Shown: positions 34,178-43,222, counted from the stretch's first letter. The stretch is 64,000 nt of DNA from Clostridiales bacterium SIT11 (GCA_001299455.1 CYUK01000003.1:1364001-1428000); one strand, 5' to 3'. Program-made: numbers and translations. Notes: generated by a model from the sequence alone, not told the origin.

Positions 34178-35566
34178 TTGTTGACAAAAAACCATGAATA
34201 TAGAAATCCCATGGGCTATGGGGAAATAGGCCCCTTGATTCGTCAGTATGCCATTCCTTCTATTATTAGCGGCCTGGTAGGGGCCCTCTATAATATTGTG
34301 GACCAAATTTTCATTGGCCAGGGAGTGGGCATCCTAGGGAATGCCGCCACCAATGTGGCCTTTCCCCTGACCAACATTGCCCTGGCTGTGGGCCTCCTGA
34401 TTGGGGTGGGGACCAGTGCTTCCTATTCTCTAAATTTAGGGAGGAAGAGGGAAGAAGAAGCGGGAAATTTTATCTACCAGGGATTTTCTCTCTTAATCTT
34501 AGTTTCTGTACTTTTAATGATTATAACACGAATTTTCCTAAAACCCCTACTCATAGGTTTTGGGTCCACGGAAAAAATTTTGCCCCTGGCTATGGAATAT
34601 ACCAACATTGTGACCCTGGGTATGCCGGCTCTTATGGGGGTTGCGGCCTTGACCAATGTTATCCGGGCTGATGGGTCTCCAAAATTTGCCATGTTTGCCA
34701 ACCTTATTGGGGCCGTGATTAATACGATTTTAGACCCTATTTTTATCTTTGTCTTTAAGTGGGGGATGACGGGAGCGGCCTTGGCTACCATTATTGGCCA
34801 GTATGTGGGCTTTATCCTGTCGGTCATCTACTTGATGAATTTAAAAAGTGTGGAAAAGAAGTTTCACATGCCCCGGCCGGACTGGATTTATTCCCAGGAA
34901 ATTTTAAAGCTGGGTCTGAGCCCCTTTATTAATCAAATTGCCCTCTTGGTCTTCCAAGTGGTTTTGAACAACACCCTGACCTACTACGGGGCCCGGTCCA
35001 TTTATGGGGCGGAAATCCCCCTGGCGGCGGTAGGGGTTATTTCAAAAATCTATGTTATCTATATTGCCATTGCCATTGGGATAGCTGGCGGAGCCCAACC
35101 CATTATTGGCTATAATTATGGGGCAGAAAACTATGACCGGGTTATTGAGACCTACTTTAAAGCCCTAAAACCCATTGTCATTACATCTGTGGTTTGCTTT
35201 GTCTGCTTCCAAGCCTTCCCCCGGCAAATCCTCTCTATTTTTGGCGAAGGCTCGGAACTCTACTATCAATTTGGGGAAAAATACTTCCGGATTTTCCTCT
35301 CTATGATTATTTTAAATGGAATCCAACCCTTGACGGCCTTTTTCTTTACAGGAATTGGCAAGGCCTTAAGGGGGACTTTGGTTTCCTTAACCCGGCAAAT
35401 TCTCTTCCTAGTTCCCTTGATTATCATCTTCTCCCGGCTCTTTGGGATTGAAGGCGTCCTCTATTCTGCACCTATTGCAGATATTGCGGCCTGTCTGGTG
35501 GCTGTAGTCCTTATGGTCAAGGAAATCCGTAATATGGAAGAATTAAAAAAAGCAAAAACTGTCTAA
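34178..35566 (+). CDS. MATE-family efflux transporter
   Basis: A 462-residue protein with about twelve membrane helices in two repeats, with MATE signatures such as GALYNIVDQIFIGQGVG and GAVINTILDPIFIFVFKWG. Such proteins export cationic drugs or metabolites in exchange for Na+ or H+. The TTG start at 34178 has AAAGGA seven bases upstream; a second TTG follows directly. It is divergent from the Crp/Fnr-type regulator gene (122 bp between starts), so that regulator may also affect it. Substrate unknown. Confidence 0.9.
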   Translation: MLTKNHEYRNPMGYGEIGPLIRQYAIPSIISGLVGALYNIVDQIFIGQGVGILGNAATNVAFPLTNIALAVGLLIGVGTSASYSLNLGRKREEEAGNFIYQGFSLLILVSVLLMIITRIFLKPLLIGFGSTEKILPLAMEYTNIVTLGMPALMGVAALTNVIRADGSPKFAMFANLIGAVINTILDPIFIFVFKWGMTGAALATIIGQYVGFILSVIYLMNLKSVEKKFHMPRPDWIYSQEILKLGLSPFINQIALLVFQVVLNNTLTYYGARSIYGAEIPLAAVGVISKIYVIYIAIAIGIAGGAQPIIGYNYGAENYDRVIETYFKALKPIVITSVVCFVCFQAFPRQILSIFGEGSELYYQFGEKYFRIFLSMIILNGIQPLTAFFFTGIGKALRGTLVSLTRQILFLVPLIIIFSRLFGIEGVLYSAPIADIAACLVAVVLMVKEIRNMEELKKAKTV

Positions 35567-35572
35567 AAACCA

Positions 35573-35629
35573 AGGCTTGTCTAGAAAATGTCATTAAAAT
35601 GTAATGAACTTTCTAGGCAAGTTTTTTTC
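35573..35629 (+). terminator. Terminator after MATE gene
   Basis: GCTTGTCTAGAAA and TTTCTAGGCAAG pair across a 20-base loop that itself has a small stem (CATTA/TAATG), followed by TTTTTTT. The -10 TATAAT of the next gene lies just downstream at 35638-35643. Confidence 0.85.
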
Positions 35630-35673
35630 TGTCTTGATATAATAAGAGGAGACTAGGACAGAAAGGAGTTTCT

Positions 35674-37845
35674 ATGAAAAAGAAGTTATCAATTGCCTTA
35701 AGCATTCTATTACTTTGTCAAGTATTTTTACCCCTCCAATCCTTTGCAGCCAACCTGGTGAGCCAGGAAATTATAGGACCGGGGGCTGTTCGCTACCTCT
35801 ACCAGGTCAAGGGAAAAAGAGGCCGGGTCCGGGTTAATGTGGTGAAATGTGACCTGAACAATGCCAACCTGGAAGTGTCCCTGGTTACAGGAGCCGGTAA
35901 ATACACCCAAAAGGCCACGGTCTCCCAAATGAGTAAGAGGACGGATTCCATCGCCCTTGTCAATGGAGACTTTTTCAACACCCTGGCCCAGGGAGCTCCT
36001 CTAGGGGCCAGTGTTTTAAATAGCCGGGTGGTTTCAGCTCCCATGAATTCTGTGGGATTTTATTCCCTGGGGATTGATGCCAACAACAAGGCTCATATTG
36101 AAGAAATTACCTTTGGAGGACGGCTTTACACTACAAACGGAAAATCCTATCCCATCCAAGGTTTAAATAAGGCCCAATACTTTGATAATATTGGGGGAAC
36201 AGATTCCCATGCCAACACCATCCACCTCTACAATGACCACTGGGCCAGTGTCAGCCGGGGAAAATTTAAGTCCGGCGGAGTGGAGGTTTTACTCAACGAA
36301 AACAATGTCGTAGAACGGATTTCCAATGGGTCGCCCTTAAAGATGCCCGTTCCCCAAGGAAAGATGATTGTCCAAGCCAATAATGGGGCGGCTAATTTTA
36401 TCCGGGGAAATGTCAAACCGGGAGACAAGCTAAAGCTAGACTATACGATTTATCCTAAGTACGCCTGGAAGACCCTAATTGGCGGCCACGGTCTTTTAGT
36501 GGCTGGAGGTGCGGCCATTCCCTACCGCCTGTCTCCAGAGTCCATTGACGGCTACCGGCCTAGGACGGCAGGAGGAATCAGCAAGGACGGCAAGACCCTC
36601 TACCTGGTTTCTGTGGAAAAATCTTCCCGGAGTGCCGGCATGCTTTTAAGTGAACTTTCCAATTTTATGGTCAATCTTGGAGCCTACCGGGCAGTAAACT
36701 TTGATGGCGGCGGCTCTACAGCCATGACCATTAAGGAACTGGGAAATTTTGACCAAACAGTCGTAACCCGGCCCTCGGGCAAGGGACAAAGACCGGTTGT
36801 CAACGGTGTTGGCGTCTTTAACCGGGCCAAGGAAGGTCCCCTGGCCAATATTAAGGTCCAAGGACCTACAGAAGTTCTTTTAGGAGAAAGTGCCTCCTAT
36901 TCCATTAAGGGCTGGGATCAAAATTATCTGCCCAAGCATACAGAAGAAATGAAGCAAGCCTACTACCTAGCTGGCCAATGGATTCCAACCAATACGATTA
37001 GCCCAAAAACCTTAGGAACCACCACAGTAGGGGGAAATATTAACGGAATCCGGGATACCATGGAAGTCAAGGTTCTGGGGTCCAAGGGCTTAAAGTCCTT
37101 AAACTTAAAGCTAGGAAAGGACACCTTAGGGCCAGGCATGACCACCAGCCTCTCCCTGGAAGCTGTGAAAAAGGACGGGACCAAGGTAAGCCTAGATCCT
37201 TCCGTTGCAACTTTTAAGCTGGAAGGCTTTACAGGCGTGGTAAATCCTGGGCAAAAAACCTTAACCATTGCCGATACTCAAAATAAGGGTCTGGGTCGCC
37301 TTTTAGTCCAATATGACCAAACAAGCCTGGATATCCCCCTCTTTAACAAGGACTACAAGCGGATAGACATGGTCATCGGCCACAAGTCCTACACCAGGGA
37401 CGGAGAAAAGCTGACTATGGATGTGGCCCCCTTTGCCACTAATAACAGGACCCTGGTTCCCCTCCGCTTCCTAGTGGAAAGCCTAGGCGGCCAAGTGGAA
37501 TGGGTCCAAGAAAGTCAAGAAGTCCACATTGCCTACAAGGGCCACCAACTGGTTCTTCCCTTAAATTCTACCACCATGACCGTTGATGGAAAGTCTGTAA
37601 AAATTGACACTCCAGCCATGGTAAAGAAAGAACGGACCTTTGTCCCCATCCGCTTTGTTGTGGAAAACCTAGGCCTAGAAGTCGGTTATGACCAAGCCAG
37701 CAAGCGGGTTACCATCTTGGAAAAGCAAGAAATCTTGAAAGAAAAAGAACAAATGCCTGAAGAAAATAAGGTCCTTGAAAAAAATTCCTTAGAAAAACCA
37801 CAAGAACCTAAGGAAAATCCATTAACAGAAGACCAAGCAGCCTAG
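35674..37845 (+). CDS. Secreted phosphodiester glycosidase-like protein with copper-amine-oxidase-N domains
   Basis: A 723-residue secreted protein with signal peptide (1-25, FAA cleavage region). Residues about 85-390 form a NAGPA/phosphodiester-glycosidase domain (PF09992 type), with LVNGDFFNTLAQGAPLGASV and VNFDGGGSTAM, motifs found in enzymes that remove GlcNAc from phosphodiesters. A beta-rich region (about 395-560) follows, then a stalk-type copper-amine-oxidase N-terminal domain pair (about 565-695, with NNRTLVPLRFLVESLGG and TFVPIRFVVENLG) thought to bind cell walls. The tail is Glu/Lys-rich. TATAAT at 35638 and AAAGGAG precede the ATG. Cell-wall glycopolymer processing is the likely role. 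Confidence 0.87.
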   Translation: MKKKLSIALSILLLCQVFLPLQSFAANLVSQEIIGPGAVRYLYQVKGKRGRVRVNVVKCDLNNANLEVSLVTGAGKYTQKATVSQMSKRTDSIALVNGDFFNTLAQGAPLGASVLNSRVVSAPMNSVGFYSLGIDANNKAHIEEITFGGRLYTTNGKSYPIQGLNKAQYFDNIGGTDSHANTIHLYNDHWASVSRGKFKSGGVEVLLNENNVVERISNGSPLKMPVPQGKMIVQANNGAANFIRGNVKPGDKLKLDYTIYPKYAWKTLIGGHGLLVAGGAAIPYRLSPESIDGYRPRTAGGISKDGKTLYLVSVEKSSRSAGMLLSELSNFMVNLGAYRAVNFDGGGSTAMTIKELGNFDQTVVTRPSGKGQRPVVNGVGVFNRAKEGPLANIKVQGPTEVLLGESASYSIKGWDQNYLPKHTEEMKQAYYLAGQWIPTNTISPKTLGTTTVGGNINGIRDTMEVKVLGSKGLKSLNLKLGKDTLGPGMTTSLSLEAVKKDGTKVSLDPSVATFKLEGFTGVVNPGQKTLTIADTQNKGLGRLLVQYDQTSLDIPLFNKDYKRIDMVIGHKSYTRDGEKLTMDVAPFATNNRTLVPLRFLVESLGGQVEWVQESQEVHIAYKGHQLVLPLNSTTMTVDGKSVKIDTPAMVKKERTFVPIRFVVENLGLEVGYDQASKRVTILEKQEILKEKEQMPEENKVLEKNSLEKPQEPKENPLTEDQAA

Positions 37846-37857
37846 AAGGGAAGGAAA

Positions 37858-38274
37858 ATGAAGGAAAAGACAGAAATTAAAGAAGCAAGACAGGCCCTAG
37901 ACCAGGCAAAAAAAGACCTGGCCCGGGCCAAAAAGACCCTGAAATCCGCAAAAAATTGGGGGATTTTTGACCTCATAGGGGGAGGCGGCTTCACCAGCTT
38001 CTTAAAAAGAAGAAAAATTCGTAAGGTCAACAAGTCCATGGAAAAGTTGGAATCTTCCTTAGAAAACTTGGAAAGCAAAGTCAAGCATGTCCGCTTTGAC
38101 CGGGGGAGGAAGGTATCTAACGGAGCCCTGGACCTGGCCATTGATGTTTTCTTTGACAACATCTTTACAGACTTCTTGGTCCAAAGAAATTTAAAGACCA
38201 GGCTCAAAGAATTGAAAAACCTGGATAAAAAGTTAGATGACCTGGACCGGGCCTTAAAATTGCAGGGTCGCTAG
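37858..38274 (+). CDS. Coiled-coil protein of unknown function
   Basis: A 138-residue cytosolic protein, 12 bp behind the glycosidase gene, with GGGAAGGAAA as ribosome binding site. An N-terminal heptad-like helix (about 1-35, rich in Ala/Lys/Asp/Glu) is followed by a GGGG-containing turn (DLIGGGGFTSFLKRRK), more coiled coil (about 55-75), and a final Lys/Leu helix (about 110-137). There is no signal peptide. I recognise no family beyond general likeness to small proteins with a glycine-rich turn between coiled coils. It is probably cotranscribed with the preceding gene. Confidence 0.7.
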   Translation: MKEKTEIKEARQALDQAKKDLARAKKTLKSAKNWGIFDLIGGGGFTSFLKRRKIRKVNKSMEKLESSLENLESKVKHVRFDRGRKVSNGALDLAIDVFFDNIFTDFLVQRNLKTRLKELKNLDKKLDDLDRALKLQGR

Positions 38275-38318
38275 AAGGGTTAAAGAGAAGGAATTTACTG
38301 GAAGAAATAAAAAATAAA

Positions 38319-38350
38319 GGAGTATTTGCCGGGGCAAGTGCTCCTTTTTA
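38319..38350 (+). terminator. Terminator before thiE
   Basis: GGAGTATTTGC and GCAAGTGCTCC pair (with G-U pairs) around CGGG, followed by TTTTT. There is no TPP aptamer in this leader. Confidence 0.75.
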
Positions 38351-38362
38351 CAAGGAGGACCT

Positions 38363-38995
38363 ATGGATAAGAAAGACTTACTCCTCTATGGAGTGACGGA
38401 CCAAAGACATTTAAAAATGCCCTTTTTACAAGCTGTAGAAGAAGCCCTAAAAGGTGGGGTCACCATGCTCCAATTAAGGGAAAAAACCATATCCGATGAA
38501 GACCTATATGACCTAGCCAAGCCCATCCAGGCCCTGTGCAAGGACTATCAAGTTCCCTTTATCCTAGATGACCGGGTGGACCTGGCCATAAAATTAGATG
38601 CAGACGGAGTCCATGTAGGTCAAGAGGACATGGACCCTAGGGAAGTCCGGGAAAAAATTGGGCCGGAAAAAATCCTAGGCGTCTCTGCCCATTCCCTGGA
38701 AGAAGCCAGGGCCGCCCAAGAAGCAGGAGCCGACTACCTAGGAGTGGGAGCGGCCTTTCCCACCCCTACCAAGGACAAGGTATCCTACCGCCAGCTGGAA
38801 GAATATCCTGTCATTGCCCAGGGAGTCCAGATTCCCATTGTAGCCATTGGGGGGATTAACTTGGACAATATGGAGGTCTTTAAGGGCATGGGCCTGGCTG
38901 GCGTATCCATTGTTCGGGGAATTTTTGCCCAAGAAGATGTAGAAGGGGCCACTCGGAAATTGGCCGCCAAGGCCCAGGAGATTTTCCATGATTAA
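38363..38995 (+). CDS. thiE: Thiamine-phosphate synthase
   Basis: A 210-residue TIM-barrel enzyme that joins HMP-pyrophosphate and HET-phosphate to make thiamine monophosphate. Motifs: TMLQLREK (pyrophosphate site), ILDDRVDLAIKLDADGVHVG, LGVSAHSLEEARAAQEAGAD, LGVGAAFPTPTK and VAIGGINLDN. The length is normal. ATG follows CAAGGAGGACCT. It overlaps the next gene by 8 bp and forms a unit with the HAD hydrolase and thiD. No riboswitch was found here, although the matching importer at the right end of the window has one. Confidence 0.95.
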   Translation: MDKKDLLLYGVTDQRHLKMPFLQAVEEALKGGVTMLQLREKTISDEDLYDLAKPIQALCKDYQVPFILDDRVDLAIKLDADGVHVGQEDMDPREVREKIGPEKILGVSAHSLEEARAAQEAGADYLGVGAAFPTPTKDKVSYRQLEEYPVIAQGVQIPIVAIGGINLDNMEVFKGMGLAGVSIVRGIFAQEDVEGATRKLAAKAQEIFHD

Positions 38996-39641
38996 GGGGA
39001 TTATTTTTGATGTGGACGGGGTGATTTTAGACTCCTTGCCCCGGTGGATGACGGCCGGCTATGACTATGTCAAGTCCTGTGGCAAAACTCCCGATGAAAA
39101 CCTGGGAGACCTGGTCTATGACAAGTCCTTTAAGGAAGGAACCCAATTTATCAAGGACCGCTATGGCCTGGACCAGCCTCGGGAGGAAATTGAAGAGGGA
39201 ATTAACCAGGTCATCCAAGATTTTTATTTAAAGAATCCTGTTTTGAAAGAAGGCCTCCTGGACCTCTTGAAATTTTATAAGGACCGGGATCTGGGCATGG
39301 TGGTCTGTACCCAGACGGCCCGCCGGCTCATCGAAGGGGCCTTTGACAGGCTGGGAATTTTAGACTATTTTCAAGCCATCTACACCACAGCAGAAATGGA
39401 CCGGGGCAAGGACCATCCGGACATTTATTTAAGGGGTCTTGAGACCTTAAATCTTTCTTCCAAGGAAGTCCTCCTCCTGGAAGATTCCCTCTTTGCCTTA
39501 AAAACGGGCCACGATTTAGGCCTTAAAACGGCCCTTGTGGAAGATCCCTACAACCGAGAAGATAAGAAAGGGATGGAGGCCTATGTGGACCTTAGGGTTT
39601 CTGACTTTCTTAAGTTTATAGAAAGGGGGGCTGGTCTATGA
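38988..39641 (+). CDS. HAD-superfamily phosphatase in the thiamine operon
   Basis: A 217-residue HAD hydrolase of the beta-phosphoglucomutase/phosphoglycolate-phosphatase subclass. Motif I is [10 protein letters not shown] (Asp9 nucleophile and Asp11), motif II CTQTARR, and motif [15 protein letters not shown]; a helical cap lies between (about 15-85). It overlaps both thiE and thiD, so it should belong to the same pathway. A phosphatase acting on a thiamine precursor or on thiamine monophosphate is plausible; Bacteria normally make TPP from TMP with ThiL, not seen here. The exact substrate is unknown. Confidence 0.85.
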   Translation: MIKGIIFDVDGVILDSLPRWMTAGYDYVKSCGKTPDENLGDLVYDKSFKEGTQFIKDRYGLDQPREEIEEGINQVIQDFYLKNPVLKEGLLDLLKFYKDRDLGMVVCTQTARRLIEGAFDRLGILDYFQAIYTTAEMDRGKDHPDIYLRGLETLNLSSKEVLLLEDSLFALKTGHDLGLKTALVEDPYNREDKKGMEAYVDLRVSDFLKFIERGAGL

Positions 39642-40423
39642 AAACCGCTCTTACCATTGCCGGATCTGATTCCTCTGGAGGAGCCGGAATCCAGGCAGAT
39701 ATCAAAACCATGACCCTAAATGGAGTCTATGCCTCCTCCTGTATTACAGCCATTACAGCCCAAAACACCCAGGGAGTCCGGAGTGTCCAGGAAGTGGACC
39801 CGGATATTTTACGAGACCAGCTGGACATGGTTTTTGAAGATATTTTTCCCGATGCCGTAAAAATCGGCATGGTTTCTTCAAAAACCTTAATCCAGGTGAT
39901 TGCGGAGGCCTTGTCCCGGCACAAGGCCCGGAAAATTGTCTTAGACCCTGTTATGGTGGCCACATCGGGAGCAAGACTCATGGAGGAAGCGGCTCTTGAA
40001 AGCTTGGTCAAGGACCTCCTTCCCCTGGCCGACCTCATTACCCCCAACATCCCTGAAGGGGAAATCTTGGCTGGGCAAGAGATTCAAAGTTCCCAGGACA
40101 TGGAAAAAATGGCCAAAAAAATAGGGGAAGACTATGGCGTCGCCGTCCTCTTAAAGGGAGGCCACCAAATTTCCACAGCCAATGACTTCCTCTATGACGG
40201 AGAAGGGATCACTTGGTTTTACGGAGAAAGAGTCGACAACCCCAACACCCACGGGACAGGCTGTACCCTGTCTTCGGCCATTGCCGCCAATCTCGCCAAG
40301 GGCCTTTCCATGGAAGAAGCTGTAAAAGAAGCCAAGACTTATATTACCGGCTGTTTAAGAGCCGGCTTAGACTTAGGACATGGGTCTGGACCCCTAGACC
40401 ACGCTTACAAACTGAGGTTATAA
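39638..40423 (+). CDS. thiD: Hydroxymethylpyrimidine/phosphomethylpyrimidine kinase
   Basis: A 261-residue ribokinase-fold enzyme that phosphorylates HMP to HMP-P and HMP-PP. Motifs: N-terminal [42 protein letters not shown] and the C-terminal anion-hole [20 protein letters not shown] with catalytic Asp/Cys region. It overlaps the HAD gene by 4 bp (ATGA). With thiE it gives salvage of imported pyrimidine, consistent with the ThiXYZ importer at 59.6-62.2 kb; no thiC was seen in this window. Confidence 0.95.
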   Translation: MKTALTIAGSDSSGGAGIQADIKTMTLNGVYASSCITAITAQNTQGVRSVQEVDPDILRDQLDMVFEDIFPDAVKIGMVSSKTLIQVIAEALSRHKARKIVLDPVMVATSGARLMEEAALESLVKDLLPLADLITPNIPEGEILAGQEIQSSQDMEKMAKKIGEDYGVAVLLKGGHQISTANDFLYDGEGITWFYGERVDNPNTHGTGCTLSSAIAANLAKGLSMEEAVKEAKTYITGCLRAGLDLGHGSGPLDHAYKLRL

Positions 40424-40488
40424 ATACAATTTTATCAATGAGGGGTTAAAAGATATTTTAAACTTGAAACTCAGGAAAACCTTATATT

Positions 40489-40517
40489 TTGACAAATATT
40501 AATATATATGATATACT
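40489..40517 (+). promoter_or_regulatory. Strong promoter of the secreted-protein gene
   Basis: TTGACA (40489-40494) and TATACT (40512-40517) with 17-bp spacing in a very AT-rich stretch, 45 bp before the start codon. Confidence 0.85.
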
Positions 40518-40561
40518 CAAATAAACGGGAAATCTTTTTCAAATCCAGGAAGGGGATTGTC

Positions 40562-41176
40562 ATGAAAAGAAAAGTAGCCAAAACTCTAGGTCTAGGCCTA
40601 CTTTTATCTTTAGCTTTCTTAGGATCCATTAATGGACAAGAGGAAGCCAGCCTAACTTGGCGGATACCTTTAAACACAAGAATCCAAGATAAGGAAACGT
40701 CTAAAGAAGTCAACCTCTTTGACCTGGCTATGAGTCTTCAAAAAGGAGTTCAAGAAGAAGGCGTGGCAAGTCAGGACTTTCACCAATTGAAAGGATTGGA
40801 CCTTTTGGAAAGAAATTATCTCCTCCAAAGGGCCGGCTTCAACCTAAAGGGGACAGGCCATCCAGTTCTTTTACCGAAACAAGAGGAAAAAGATAAAGAC
40901 TTTGTAGACCTAAGTATCCAGCTTGACCAAACCAAGGTGAACCCCACTACGGGGAAACGAAGAAATTTCACCCTAGATAACCGGGCTAAGATGTTTCAAA
41001 ATCTTGTCAAAGATGGGAATCTAGATCCTAGTCGGTTAGGTTTTTTAAAAGACCTAGACAGTTTGGAGTTGGAATATGTTCTGAGACAGGCAGGTTATAC
41101 CTTAGACCTCTCTCAAGACGAAGTGGCAGATTCTGTCTTAGAACCAAGCCATGTCTACCCTAGTTGGAAAGAATAA
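40562..41176 (+). CDS. Secreted protein with internal duplication, unknown
   Basis: A 204-residue secreted protein with signal peptide (1-24, hydrophobic LGLGLLLSLAFLGSI). The mature part has two similar halves: DLAMSLQKGVQEEG...LKGLDLLERNYLLQRAGFNL and RAKMFQNLVKDGN...LKDLDSLELEYVLRQAGYTL, each ending in a Leu-rich helix plus R/QAG[FY]. I recognise no family. The ATG at 40562 is chosen because AGGAAGGGG precedes it and it gives a clean signal peptide; an upstream ATG at 40508 overlaps the -10 element. No anchor is visible, so it is probably released. Confidence 0.75.
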   Translation: MKRKVAKTLGLGLLLSLAFLGSINGQEEASLTWRIPLNTRIQDKETSKEVNLFDLAMSLQKGVQEEGVASQDFHQLKGLDLLERNYLLQRAGFNLKGTGHPVLLPKQEEKDKDFVDLSIQLDQTKVNPTTGKRRNFTLDNRAKMFQNLVKDGNLDPSRLGFLKDLDSLELEYVLRQAGYTLDLSQDEVADSVLEPSHVYPSWKE

Positions 41177-41188
41177 AGGAGTTATTTT

Positions 41189-41547
41189 ATGAAAAAACTA
41201 AGAAAGAAGATTTTAATTTTTATGTTCATGATTACTTTATTAGTTCCTGGATATAATGTTTTTGCAGGATCAGGTAGAGTATCACATTAGTTCCTGGATA
41301 TAATGTTTTTGCAGGATCAGGTAGAGTATCACAAAATCAAGATATGAAACCTTATATTACTTCTTGCTGTGGGCGACCAATTTTCATTTATGAAAATAGA
41401 TGGACGCAACATGTGTACTCGAGTGCAGGTGTCTGTGTAGTTCATATCAATAAAGGAGATAAGCGGTGCAAAAGATGTGGTGCTTTGTGGGAAAAAGGTG
41501 CAACGATTTCTACAACTTCTGGATGTGGAAGAAGAGGACATAATTAA
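41189..41547 (+). pseudogene. Secreted Cys-rich small protein, frameshifted by a 47-bp tandem duplication
   Basis: ATG 41189 behind AAAGGAG starts a signal peptide (MKKLRKKILIFMFMITLL, then VPGYNVFAG) that ends at TAG 41288 after 33 codons. The stop lies at the start of a second copy of a 47-bp block. Removing one copy restores one frame of about 103 residues: signal peptide, then SGRVSQNQDMKPY and a Cys-rich part (SCCGRP, VCVVH, RCKRCGALW, SGCGRRGH) to TAA 41545. The C-X2-C pairs suggest a zinc or disulfide module. In this copy the protein is broken unless the duplication is lost by slippage; family unknown. Confidence 0.8.
41240..41333 (+). repeat. Perfect 47-bp tandem duplication
   Basis: The block beginning TTAGTTCCTGGATATAATG occurs at 41240-41286 and again at 41287-41333 with no difference. 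As 47 is not a multiple of three, one copy keeps the gene open and two copies break it. Confidence 0.97.
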
Positions 41548-41608
41548 AGCAAAGTATTCAAAGAATAAACATTAAAATAAATACAGAGAAAAGATTTCCT
41601 GTTGAGGA

Positions 41609-41634
41609 AAGAGCCCATTTCGGGCTTTTTTCTT
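41609..41634 (+). terminator. Terminator before the serS leader
   Basis: AGAGCCC and GGGCT pair around ATTTC, followed by TTTTTTC. It ends the secreted-protein unit. Confidence 0.8.
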
Positions 41635-41643
41635 TGCCAGAGT

Positions 41644-41672
41644 TTGTCTTTTTAGACATTCTTTGCTATAAT
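41644..41672 (+). promoter_or_regulatory. serS promoter
   Basis: TTGTCT (41644-41649) and TATAAT (41667-41672) with 17-bp spacing, directly upstream of the T-box leader. Confidence 0.8.
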
Positions 41673-41687
41673 AGATATAATTTTATA

Positions 41688-41868
41688 GGACTGTGAAGGG
41701 AAGTAGTAACCAGGGGACATGGATAGAGACTAGACGGTTGGTGGAAGTCTAGGATGAAAGCTGGTGAATCCGTCTTGGAGTCTAGAAAAACAAAGTGAGC
41801 ATGATGCTAACTGGGGTGGCACCGCGGAAGTTTCTTTCGTCCCTTGAGGACAAGGAAGCTTTTTTTAA
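41688..41868 (+). ncRNA. T-box leader controlling serS
   Basis: The T-box sequence AACTGGGGTGGCACCGCGG (41809-41827) is diagnostic. It is preceded by a structured leader (AAGGGAAGTAG..., GGACATGGATAGAG...) and followed by a terminator stem (TTTCTTTCGTCC with GGACAAGGAAGC) and TTTTTTT. Uncharged tRNA-Ser should stabilise the antiterminator and turn on seryl-tRNA synthetase. I could not fix the specifier codon by eye. Confidence 0.93.
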
Positions 41869-41885
41869 TGGAAAGAAGAGGAAAA

Positions 41886-43181
41886 ATGCTAGATATTAAG
41901 TTTGTTCGGACCAATCCCGACGCTGTAAAGGAAAATATTAAGAAGAAATTTCAAGAGGAAAAACTTCCTCTAGTGGACGAAGTCATTGACTTAGACGAAA
42001 AATTCCGGGCCCTGAAAACCAAGGGAGATGACCTTCGGGCCAGCCGAAACAAAAAGTCCAAGGAAATAGGAAAATTTATGGCCCAAGGAGACAAGGACCA
42101 GGCAGAAAAAGTCAAGGCAGAAGTGAAGGCCGTCAACGAAGAGCTGGAAAGTGACCAGGAAAAGACCCGGGAATATGAAGACCGGATTCGTGAAATTATG
42201 ATGCGGCTTCCCCAAATGATTGACCCCTCTGTCCCCATTGGCAAGGATGATACAGAAAATGTGGAAATCGAACGCTTTGGCGACCCTGTGGTTCCGGACT
42301 ATGAAGTGCCCTACCATGTGGACATTATGGAGACCTTAAATGGCATTGACCTGGACTCTGCCAGGAAGACTTCAGGAGCTGGTTTTTACTACCTCCAAGG
42401 GGACATTGCCCGCCTCCATTCTGCAATCTTAGCCTATGCCCGGGACTTTATGATTGACAAGGGCTTCATTTACTGTGTCCCTCCCTTTATGATCCGGTCT
42501 GATGTGGTGACAGGAGTCATGAGCTTTGATGAAATGGAAGACATGATGTACAAGATTGAAGGGGAAGACCTCTATTTAATTGGAACCAGTGAACACTCCA
42601 TGATTGGTCGCTTTATTAACACCCTCCAAGATGAAGACCAAATGCCTATTGCCCTCACCTCTTATTCTCCTTGCTTCCGGAAGGAAGTTGGGGCCCACGG
42701 CATTGAAGAACGGGGAGTCTACCGGATCCATCAATTTGAAAAGCAGGAAATGGTAGTTATTTGTAAGCCGGAGGATTCCAAGGAATGGTTTGATGTCCTC
42801 TGGAAAAATACAGTGGAGCTCTTCCGGTCCATGGATATTCCTGTACGGACTCTGGAATGCTGCTCTGGAGACTTGGCCGACTTAAAAGTCAAGAGTCTGG
42901 ATGTGGAAGCCTGGTCTCCCAGACAGAAAAAATATTTTGAAGTAGGGTCTTGTTCCAACTTGGGAGATGCCCAAGCAAGACGGTTGGGCATCCGCCTAAG
43001 AGGGGAAGATGGAAACTATTTTGCCCATACTTTAAATAATACGGTAGTGGCTCCACCAAGGATGCTCATTGCCTACTTGGAAAACCACCTCCAAGAAGAC
43101 GGAAGCATTGATATTCCAGAAGTTCTCCGCCCCTATATGGGAGGGAAGAAGACCCTGGAAAAAGTGAAAAAAATTCTTTGA
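41886..43181 (+). CDS. serS: Seryl-tRNA synthetase
   Basis: A 431-residue class II synthetase: N-terminal coiled-coil arm (about 1-105) that grips the tRNA-Ser variable arm, then the catalytic core with motif 2 (SPCFRKEVGAHGIEERGVYR-type, with RIHQFEKQEMV) and motif 3 (NNTVVAPPRMLIAYLENHLQ). The ATG at 41886 is preceded by AAGAGGAAAA and matches the family N-terminus MLDIKFVRTNPDAVKEN; the frame runs further upstream into the T-box terminator and that part is not coding. Length is normal. Confidence 0.96.
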   Translation: MLDIKFVRTNPDAVKENIKKKFQEEKLPLVDEVIDLDEKFRALKTKGDDLRASRNKKSKEIGKFMAQGDKDQAEKVKAEVKAVNEELESDQEKTREYEDRIREIMMRLPQMIDPSVPIGKDDTENVEIERFGDPVVPDYEVPYHVDIMETLNGIDLDSARKTSGAGFYYLQGDIARLHSAILAYARDFMIDKGFIYCVPPFMIRSDVVTGVMSFDEMEDMMYKIEGEDLYLIGTSEHSMIGRFINTLQDEDQMPIALTSYSPCFRKEVGAHGIEERGVYRIHQFEKQEMVVICKPEDSKEWFDVLWKNTVELFRSMDIPVRTLECCSGDLADLKVKSLDVEAWSPRQKKYFEVGSCSNLGDAQARRLGIRLRGEDGNYFAHTLNNTVVAPPRMLIAYLENHLQEDGSIDIPEVLRPYMGGKKTLEKVKKIL

Positions 43182-43222
43182 TGGGAGAATCATTTTTTCC
43201 TAGACTTATGGGAAAAGATTGA

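Noticed and set aside
38275-38362. TPP riboswitch before thiE
   Set aside because: The leader has only a simple terminator; the CTGAGA and GAACCTG elements of the thi-box are missing.
41344-41547. Independent 67-residue gene starting at ATG 41344
   Set aside because: No ribosome binding site; the frame is the 3' part of the Cys-rich secreted gene broken by the 47-bp duplication.
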